NCBI RefSeq assembly: GCF_023065955.2
Contig: NW_026622930.1
Coordinates: 20,189,449 to 20,253,448, forward strand
DNA from: Ursus arctos
Lineage: Eukaryota; Chordata; Mammalia; Carnivora; Ursidae
Length of the DNA: 64,000 bases
Direction of reading: 5' to 3'
The position numbers and the translations under genes are program-made. Shown here piece after piece: positions 56,350-64,000 of the stretch (the stretch's first letter is position 1; every line of letters starts with the position of its first letter). The notes under the pieces were generated by a model. It searched no databases and was not told where the DNA came from. It worked only from the letters and a program-made list of their open reading frames with translations.

Positions 56350-56690
56350 GATAAACTGAAGCATATTAAAATTTTAAGAGTTTCTTTGAGCCAATTTGAC
56401 TCAAATTAGGCAGCACCAAACAGGAAGCCGTTAGAAGCACTCCACCCACGGGAGCTGTGGAAAACTTTCATAGGAAAAGGGCGGAAGCAAAGTAAGGGAA
56501 ATTCTGATTGGCTTAAAGCCTGGTTGGCTGTTCGTGACTGGTTGTTTTAAGATTTGATTTGGTAAATTTGAGGTATGTACAGCTTTAGATTTTGCTTTGC
56601 TTATGTGGTACCACAACACTAGAGCCACTTGTCTAGGGACCTTCTTGCTGAATTAAGTACCTGCAGAAGTCAAAACATATTCTCTCAAAC
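56350..56690 (-). mobile_element. Possible antisense LTR fragment
   Basis: 'ttttaagagtttctttgagc' with 'attaggcagcaccaaacagg' and 'gattggcttaaagcctggtt' resembles the antisense 3' end of an ERV LTR family ('…aagagtttatttgagccaa…gggcagcatctc…'). Moderately weak. Confidence 0.4.
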
Positions 56691-57169
56691 CTCTTTATGG
56701 AAATGTCCATGAATCACCGGGAGTGCCCGAAGTCTTCATCAATTTGTTGGATGTAGTAAAATCCACATATAACCTAGGAAAAAATTAGAAGCATCTTTGG
56801 AAACTGTGGTGTGACTTCCCAAATGGTTGTAAATTAGATTTTTCTCTCGCCATTTAAACCCTCCCTACCCGATCACACAGTACGTCCTGGAAACAAGGGT
56901 AGTCGTCATATACAACACTTCCTTTAACATAAATATGTGTCTGAAGTTGTTTTCAAACTAAAAGCCTTAAGTAACAGGGGGCACACACACACCCTCAAAT
57001 ACACACACACAAAAATGGCATTGAATCCTAGAACCTCAGAATTTGGGGTTTTTTTCACACTCTTTGTTCTAAAAACTCTGCATGATCTGTGTATTGTTTA
57101 ACTTCAGTTTGGCCCCCTTTCCCTACCCTTGTTATTATTAAAAAAACAGTAACAAACAAAAACCTTCTT
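56691..57169. other. Non-genic, nothing recognised
   Basis: Short CA-rich patches near 56985-57010 only. Confidence 0.4.
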
Positions 57170-57420
57170 CTCTGAATGCACCTCTCTTTCATTCAAACTT
57201 CAGCTCCCAAGTGAAATACATCTTCCTCAGACAGACCGTTCCGATTTAAAGAAGCACCCCTTCATTTAGTATTTATTTGTTCTTCTTTGCCTAAATAATT
57301 GATTTACTTTTTTAATCTCTAAGTCTGCGCTAGATGAAATTTCCATGTTTGTTTAGTTCACCATTGTAAATTCAAGACCAAAACCATAGGAGCCTCCATA
57401 AATATTAGGAAAGATAATGA
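57170..57420 (+). mobile_element. L2 LINE 3' fragment
   Basis: 'cattcaaacttcagctccca', 'aatacatcttcctcagacag', 'accgttccgatttaaagaag' and 'agttcaccattgtaaattca' follow the L2 3' end. Confidence 0.72.
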
Positions 57421-57564
57421 ACAAATTTATAAGTATAAGGAGAAACTTGTTTCTGAGGTTGATCATGGAAAGTCTCCTTTTAAGCTTTTAGAGATGTATA
57501 AACATTTATTTTTAAGTGCTATTTAAAAATTTTAGTTATCCCTTCTTCCATTTTAAAAATTCAA

Positions 57565-57710
57565 TTTTAAACCAATAATTAATTGAATAACTATTATGTG
57601 CTGATGTTATGCTAGCTATTGCATGGTATATTAGCAAATGTTCCAGATAGTACATACTCGAAAACTTTACTCTCTTTAGATATATAACATATCCAAAAAT
57701 AGATCCCTCC
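57565..57710 (+). mobile_element. Ancient repeat fragment
   Basis: 'ttgaataactattatgtgct' and 'ttatgctagctattgcatgg' then 'aaactttactctctttagat' resemble the first module of the 50085 family. Confidence 0.4.
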
Positions 57711-57719
57711 ATAGAGATG

Positions 57720-57842
57720 CAAAAAAAAACAAAAAAACAAAAAACAAAATAAATAATATATATAAAAACACATATACATATATATACACACACACATACA
57801 TGTGTGTGCATGTATGTATTCATGGATATATACATATATACG
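57720..57842. repeat. A-rich / (TA)n-(CA)n-(TG)n low-complexity tract
   Basis: Runs of A with C spacers, then TATATA, ACACAC and TGTGTG blocks. The ACACAC/TGTGTG blocks can fold back on each other. Confidence 0.9.
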
Positions 57843-58139
57843 GTAAGTATGTGAAAGACTAATAATGTAAGGTAGTATACAAGAAGTGCTGCATGGGTAT
57901 TATAAATAATTGGATATCATATATAACTTTCAATGGATCTATATTCTTTAACATTAAACTTATTTTAAGTAAATTTTCAAAAATGTTTATAAACCCCAAG
58001 ATATATTTTTGGTTTTTTTTACTAATTGTTATCTACCATGTTTATTATCTTCACTGTCTTAGCAAGTATTTGACATTCAAAAGAAAAATATTCCATTAGA
58101 GGAAGAATCCTTAAAAAAGCACCTGACTTGGATTTCAGG

Positions 58140-58420
58140 TGAAATATTCCAGAGGACATAGAGACTGAGATCTGGTGAAGAGTCACTCCAGAGAAGAGGC
58201 AGAGGGGAAGGTACTCCAGGCAGAGAGAATAGCATTGCTGGAGTGAGGAATTGAGAAAGAATATGGCTTCTTTCAGAAACTGACAGAAATTCAGTATGGC
58301 TGGAGTAGTAGATTTGGGGTTGGTAAGGAGCAGAAGTGGCAAGTGATGAAGCAAGAGAGGTAGGTAGAAGCCAAATCCTGAAATCTCATTTAAACCCAAG
58401 TTCAAGGTTTGGAGGACGTT
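58140..58420 (+). mobile_element. Ancient interspersed repeat (unclassified family)
   Basis: 'gggaaggtactccaggcaga', 'gagaatagcattgctggagt' and 'attcagtatggctggagtag' match the '…gcgttccaggcagagggaac…gccagtgtggctggagc…' part of the 50085 family. Confidence 0.55.
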
Positions 58421-58544
58421 AGCAACAAAGAGTTGCTTTTGAATATGGCATGAGCAGTAACGGAGCCTGTTTCTTTCGCCAAGAAAATTCTTTTTTCATA
58501 ATTAGCTTGTCATGTTTTAAAAGTTTTTAAAAATTTGAAGCAAA

Positions 58545-58650
58545 TACAGCAAAATGTTATGATTTACTCAAACTGGTTATGTTTTTTAATAGTATTCTTT
58601 ATACTTTTGTATCATGTTTAAAATTTGCATAATAAAAACTTAAGGGCAGC
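58545..58650 (+). mobile_element. Old L1 (L1M) 3'-terminal fragment
   Basis: 'gatttactcaaactggttat', 'acttttgtatcatgtttaaa' and 'atttgcataataaaaactta' match L1M 3' ends. Confidence 0.5.
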
Positions 58651-59554
58651 ACAGACTGATGCATAAATCAATCCAGTAAATAAGGTTCTCCACTTTCTGC
58701 TTTTAAAACTCCAGTATTGTTACTGTGAGAAAAGTTGTAAGTCCAGACAATGGCCTCTCTTTAACTCTTAGAAAGCAGAACCTTGGTAAGTTAAGGACTG
58801 CCTTGCAAAGCACAGCTGACATAATGATAGGATCTCTTGCTTACAGCAACTCATAATGTTTGCTGATGTATATTAGCAGGAAGGAGTTATATAAAAATCA
58901 TAGGAAGGTAATTTGATACCCCCACAATAAACCCAGAAATGCATTTATGCCTACTGAACATCCTTCTTACAAAAGCATCTACCTATTGATATTGCTGAAT
59001 CATTTCTACCTACTGACTGGAGTCCTGGCCTTCTGTGGCCAACAGAAGATGTCTTAAGACTACTATGCACCAGCCTTTCACTCCAAGTACAATCTCAGGT
59101 TTCTGAACATGTATGGTAATGTACAGCCAGTGTTTTTCCATTATATGTTGCTTCTGTACTTCTAAGTGTAAGCCAAAGCTGTACTAAGGTTAGGCTCCTG
59201 CCTGGGGGGAGGGTGCTTGTCCAAGAAGCATGAACCACTCTCATCGCTTAAGATAGCCCCTTCCCTTCCCCACTGGCCAATTTAGCTCTGTGTTCTAGAG
59301 TGTGAAGATCAGATGTCCTTCTTCAAAAGCAGTATGATAGACCTCTCAGCATTTATCTATCGAGTTATCCAAACAGCTTAAGAGTCCTCGAATCACCCAT
59401 ATTATTTCAAGGTTATCTCTACCAACAGAAATGACATAAAATTAAAAAAAAAAAAAAAAACTATGGGCAAGGAGTTAGGAATGGCTCTATCAGATATTCC
59501 CCAGGACCTTCACTTCCTCGGAAATGGCAATTTACAGTGCCATGTTTCCTATCC
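58651..59554. other. Non-genic, nothing recognised
   Basis: An A18 run is at about 59442-59460. Confidence 0.4.
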
Positions 59555-59740
59555 CTAGAATACTACTTACTGCACAGTTTTACAGAGAATTTTTTGTGTT
59601 CCTACTTCTCTTGCTAGACCATGAACTCCTTCAGTGGACAGACTGACTAAGGATTATTCATCTTCGAAAATCTGGCAATTAACATACTGCCCATAAAAAA
59701 AAATAGAAGCTCAGAAAATATTAACCAACCTCCGTTGGCT
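59555..59740 (+). mobile_element. L2 LINE 3' fragment
   Basis: 'tagaccatgaactccttcag', 'tggacagactgactaaggat' and 'gaagctcagaaaatattaac' match the L2 terminal modules. Confidence 0.6.
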
Positions 59741-60315
59741 TGGAATCATCTCTTTTCCAGAGGAACTGGGCTTTGTGGAAACCATTGCTGAGTCAGACAT
59801 TGGCAAGAACCATTTTATACCCAATTGGCATGTGGTTCTCTCCCCATTTCAAAAGTGTTCCTTTCAAAAACAAATCTGCCAAGAGCAGGGCTCAGGTGTT
59901 GACAGTCAACTGGGTGTATCCATTTTCATCAGTTGCAGAACTTCCAATGTGGTTCGGGGTGTGAGCTGAAATTAATACAAACATTTTTTTCCCAGTGTCC
60001 CTAGCACTGTGAGAGAAGAAATCTTAAAATTAAAGTTTCAATATTTGGTGAAAACATAATGAATTTATAATATTCCAAAAGAAATAAAGTTTGTCTAAAT
60101 CATTTTGCCAATGGTCACAGAAATATATGCTATATCAACTTATTTAAAACAAAAACAGAAATTAAGAGCCCCTTTAAAAACAGAAGAATTGAGGGCCTGG
60201 ACTTTCTGTTATTCTTCTAATCATCTACCTTCAAAACCACAATGAACTTTCCTCATTAGTTCTGCTTTTATGGAGAACTGCAGCTGCCTGAGGTGACAGC
60301 AGCAATCACACTTTC
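59741..60315. other. Non-genic, nothing recognised
   Basis: No repeat or exon supported. Confidence 0.4.
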
Positions 60316-60326
60316 AGAAGTAGTAC

Positions 60327-60860
60327 ACACATAGCAGCAATGTCCACAATAGCTAAATCGTGGAAGGAGCCGAGATGCCCTTCAACAGATGACTGGATTA
60401 AGAAGTTGTGGTCCATATATACAATGGAATATTACTCAGCAATCAGAAAGAACGAGTTCTCAACATTTGCTACAACATGGACGGCACTGGAGGAGATAAT
60501 GCTTAGTGAAATAAGTCAAGCAGAGAAAGACAACTATCATATGATTTCTCTCATCTATGGAACATAAGAACTAGAATGATCAGTAGGGGAAGAAAGGGAT
60601 AAAGAAAGGGGGGGTAATCAGAAGGGGGAATGAAACATGAGAGACTATGGACTATGAGAAACAAACTGAGGGCTACAGAGGGGAGGGGGGTGGGGGAATG
60701 GGATAGACCGGTGATGGGTAAGGAGGGCACGTATTGCATGGTGCACTGGGTGTTATACACAACTAATGAATCATCGAGCCTTACATCGAAAACCGGGGAT
60801 GTACTGTATGGTGACTAACATAATATAATAAAAAATCATTATTAAAAAAAAAAAAAAAGA
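60327..60860 (+). mobile_element. Young L1, 5'-truncated, with intact ORF2 C-terminus
   Basis: The first ~240 bases encode the extreme C-terminus of L1 ORF2p without disruption, including DDWIKKLWSIYTMEYYSAI and ending SLIYGT before the stop at 60565-60567. This is the position and type of ending known for mammalian ORF2p. The 3' UTR contains 'gggctacagaggggaggggg' and 'gtactgtatggtgactaaca', then aataaaaaatcattatt and a poly-A tail. Perfect 11-bp target duplication, agaagtagtac, at 60316-60326 and 60861-60871. Structure indicates normal target-primed reverse transcription of a recently active L1. Confidence 0.95.
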
Positions 60861-60871
60861 AGAAGTAGTAC

Positions 60872-61389
60872 GCAAGGTTACATGCATTTACTTTAGGTTT
60901 TTTCCCTTTTTCTTTTCATATGTGTCGGTACCATTGTGTCCTGCACCCCTCACTATAAAAATAACAATCAAAAATACCTTAAAATGTAATAGGTTGAAGG
61001 TCTATGACACCCAGTGCCAAGGGGATGTCAATAATCTTGCTGACTAATGGAGGATGCAAGGCATTCTAGAAAATCCTGATTGTCACATGGCCCAAATGTC
61101 CTCCAGCTAATGGGAAAATAAGGTCTGGTTGGTGATATTTGCCAGGATTTTAATGAGAGGTGGAGAGGAGAGAGTAAAGAACACAAAGTTGCATAAGAAC
61201 CCTTAGAGGTTGTGAAGAGTCAGACGAATGAGAATGAATCTAGCGCAGAGAAGAACCACTCCAGAAGGACAATCTCTAAGAAATGAAGGAAGAGGAGGAA
61301 AATTCCAGAAATCCTTCTGAAAATATGTAACCGCGGTTCGCTACAGAATCGAGAGCACGAAATGTGATTTGAAAATGATTTTGTTTTAT
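60872..61389. other. Non-genic, nothing recognised
   Basis: No repeat or exon supported. Confidence 0.4.
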
Positions 61390-62120
61390 TTTTTTCCTGG
61401 TTATACAAGGAATAATTAACCCTTGTGAAAAATATGGAGAACTATCTACAGATTAACTATCACTTATTATTCCGATCCCCAGAGATTACTTCTGTGAACA
61501 TAGTGTTATATTTCCTTCCAGGAACAGATACATATGCATGTTTCATTACATTGAGACCATATTGAATATATAATTTTTGTGTCCTACATTTATTTACATT
61601 TTCCAGTGCCATTAAAAACTCTTTTATTATGTCATTATATGGACGTACAATTGTGTATCCAAAGATTAGTTCAATACTTGCATATTTTTGTTATTTCCAA
61701 TGATTCAATTATTTTTAAAAGATCATTGGGAATTCATAATTACCAAAACCTGGAAGCAAGAAAATGTCCTTCAATAGGTGAATGGACAAACTACAGTACA
61801 TCCACACAATGTAATACTGTTCAACAATAAAAGGAATGAGCAAAACCACTGCAAAGATGTAGATAAATCTTAAATGCATTCTTGCAAGGTGAGAGAAGTC
61901 AGTCCTAAATGGTGACATACTGTATAATTCCAACTATATGACACTCTGTAAAAGGCAAAACTATAGAGACGGTAAACAGTCAGATGCTTTGGGAATGGGA
62001 AAAGGGTTCAATGGGTGGAGCACAGGGAAATTTCTAGAGCAGTAAAACTATTCTGACACTGGAATTGTGAATAGATACTATGCATTTGTCAAAACACATA
62101 GGATTTTACAGCAAAAAAAG
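61390..62120 (+). mobile_element. Old L1M 3' region plus an adjacent ancient repeat
   Basis: 'gaaaatgtccttcaataggt', 'gaatggacaaactacagtac', 'gagagaagtcagtcctaaat' and 'catactgtataattccaact' (61760-61990) correspond to the ORF2/3' UTR of L1M elements. 61390-61720 ('gatccccagagattacttct', 'tccttccaggaacagataca', 'tatatggacgtacaattgtg') resembles another widespread old repeat. Confidence 0.65.
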
Positions 62121-62639
62121 AGGAAACCTTATGGTCTGGAAAAATAGAAGTAACTTTTAAAAATACTGATCTAGGAGGTCAGGGATCCCCTGATGGGATG
62201 TAGATTGTAGTAAAATGATCTAACTGTATTACAAATGTATTACTTCATTGAAAGGGATGGGGAAACCATTCTAAGCTAAGTAAGTTTGGAATGTGTGGAT
62301 TCCCTAAGAGAAAAGGCAAAAGGAACTATACATAAGCAGTGCACTCTTGTTGATAAAATTGTTTCCATGGTGGTATGACACACAATTTTGAAACCACTCT
62401 ACAAGTATAACTGGACTTGAAGAATTAAGTACGTGGAAGGAGGATGGTAAGAACGAAGTTTTTCCCTGTTGTAATGGGACGTTACCGATAAGCAATGGTG
62501 GAGGCTGAAGTGATCCATGTGATCATGGATTAGAGTTGGAGACATCAGGATGAGCTCACGGTTAGCTTAAAATAAATACAGATGGTTACATTTAGAAACA
62601 GTTATAGGTATATGTATATACACAGGTTAGTATACACAC
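62121..62639. other. Non-genic, nothing firmly recognised
   Basis: May be further L1M 3' UTR, too diverged to call. Confidence 0.35.
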
Positions 62640-63740
62640 ATATATTTCTTTGCTTTGTCAGCTAAGAGAGCCCAGAAACACCATCACCATAGTGGAAACA
62701 AGCCCAGGTCTTGTTTTCTAATATTACTCCTCAATAAAAAGGACAAAGGCTTCTTAGAGGAATTGTTGACTTTAGGACTGGAGCAAAGAATATGCAACAT
62801 GAGTCTGAAGCATTTAGTAGTGGTAGAAACTGAGGAAGTGCTTGAAAAAACACGATGATGGGTTATGTCTAAGAGACACAGGAACCAAATAAAAAATCAC
62901 CAAAAGCTCTAATAATTTGAGCAAGAAAATAATGAAGTATTAGATTATGACCAAAAGTACAAAATAAATATCTCTGAATCCATACTGTATCCACAAATAG
63001 ATGATTAAATGAATAAGTTAATGGAAGGAAAAAGGCAATCTTCCCGTAGAGAAAAATTCCAAATTATGTAAATACTCTGGTCTTAAGGTAGGTACATAAT
63101 TTCCTGCTTCTTAAATGTAAGCTGCTTATAGTGGCTTTCTTCCAAAAAGTACAGTGCGGAAAGGGGGTAAAAGACTAACTTTACATTGGAGAAACCTGAC
63201 AAACACTACCTCTGCCAGGTAATCAAGGTCAACAGCAACAGTGATAAGTCATGTTGATAGTATGTGCCCTTGATAGGATATGACTTCACCTCTGTGGTTT
63301 TCCTCCCAAAACCCACAACCCCGGTCTAATCATTAGAAAAACATCAGACAAATTCTAATACAGGGGCATTCTACAAAACATGTGACCAATACTCCTCAAA
63401 ACCCTCAAGGTCACCAAAAACAAAGTATGTCTGAGAAACCTACAACTTAGAAGAACCTAAAAAGATTTGACAACTAAATGTAATATGGTATCCTGGATAG
63501 GATCCTGGAATAGAAAAAGGTTATTAGGGAAAAAAAAAAAAAGGAAATCTGAATAAAGTATGCATTTTAATTAATAATAGTGTATCAATATTGGTTCATT
63601 TCATTGTTACAAATGTATCATAGTGATGTAAGAGGTTCATGATAGGGGAAACTACATGTAGTATATATGGAAATGATACTATTTTTTGCAATTTTCCTAT
63701 AAATATAAAATTATTCTAAAGTGAAAAAGGTTATTTTTAA
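62640..63740 (+). mobile_element. Old L1M-type LINE 3' UTR
   Basis: 'gccaggtaatcaaggtcaac', 'agtgataagtcatgttgata', 'cagacaaattctaatacagg', 'atgtgaccaatactcctcaa', 'acatgtagtatatatggaaa' and the end 'aaattattctaaagtgaaaa' follow, in order, a mammalian LINE 3' UTR that I recognise as L1M-class. No open frame remains. Confidence 0.7.
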
Positions 63741-64000
63741 AACCGTTAGAAATAATATTTTGGTCACAAAGTATTGTCTATATTTTTTATTATTTATGAG
63801 AAATAGAATCACTGTTTAAAAGCAAATATTTTCAAGGGCCATAATACCAATTGCTTGCCATTAACTTTGAACAAATTTACAGTGTCAGTGACAGCATTTG
63901 AGAGTTTAGCCCTCTGTAAAAGTCCTGAATAAAAGTGACTTAGATCTTGAATCTTCTTCACAGAAGCCAACTATTTAAAAATGCTAGTTTTATTCAACCT
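63741..64000. other. A+T-rich right end, nothing recognised
   Basis: No repeat or exon supported. Confidence 0.4.

Overview
This window looks like a gene-poor stretch of nuclear DNA from a carnivoran mammal. It shows A+T-rich, CpG-poor sequence, (CA)n and (GAAA)n microsatellites, and MIR, L2 and MLT1 fossils shared by all placentals. Several tRNA-Lys-derived SINEs of the SINEC type start with a ggggcgcctgggtggc-like head and end in (aaata)n/poly-A. The younger copies at 607-808 and 21741-21955 carry the 'ctccgctatgagcctgc' body variant that I associate with arctoid carnivores (bears including giant panda, seals, mustelids). A bear-like genome is my best guess; only the carnivoran assignment is firm.

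I find no intact protein-coding gene, tRNA, rRNA or CRISPR array. The open frames present are short, without initiator context or recognisable domains, and many lie inside repeats. The one exon-like candidate I can support moderately is a 123-nt minus-strand segment at 1217-1339 with consensus acceptor and donor and two stop-free frames. If real, much of the window would be intron or 5' flank of an unidentified minus-strand gene.

Layout: 1-9 kb holds an exon candidate, an ERV-type LTR, MER5A, MIRs and three SINEs. 9-24 kb holds a MIR/L2/MIR cluster, an antisense ERV LTR (10367-11033), a 1.2-kb 5'-truncated L1 (14908-16095), three MLT1-type LTRs, and a SINE with a 119-bp (GAAA)n tail. 24-40 kb holds antisense ERVL-type LTRs, a second copy of the 10.4-kb LTR (31296-31868) with matching 5-bp target duplications, hAT MITEs, a CR1/L3-like fossil, and an MLT1 LTR with a SINE at its 3' end. 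40-64 kb holds an ERVL-like LTR, a 2.6-kb L1 with an internal deletion (46787-49364), young L1 3' fragments at 52007-52234 and 60327-60860, and old L1M sequence at the right end.

The biology visible here is layered transposition over roughly the whole mammalian radiation, plus a few non-repetitive A+T-rich blocks that could be conserved regulatory DNA. I did not find a previously undescribed system. Family names are from recognition by eye, and boundaries of old repeats are approximate.
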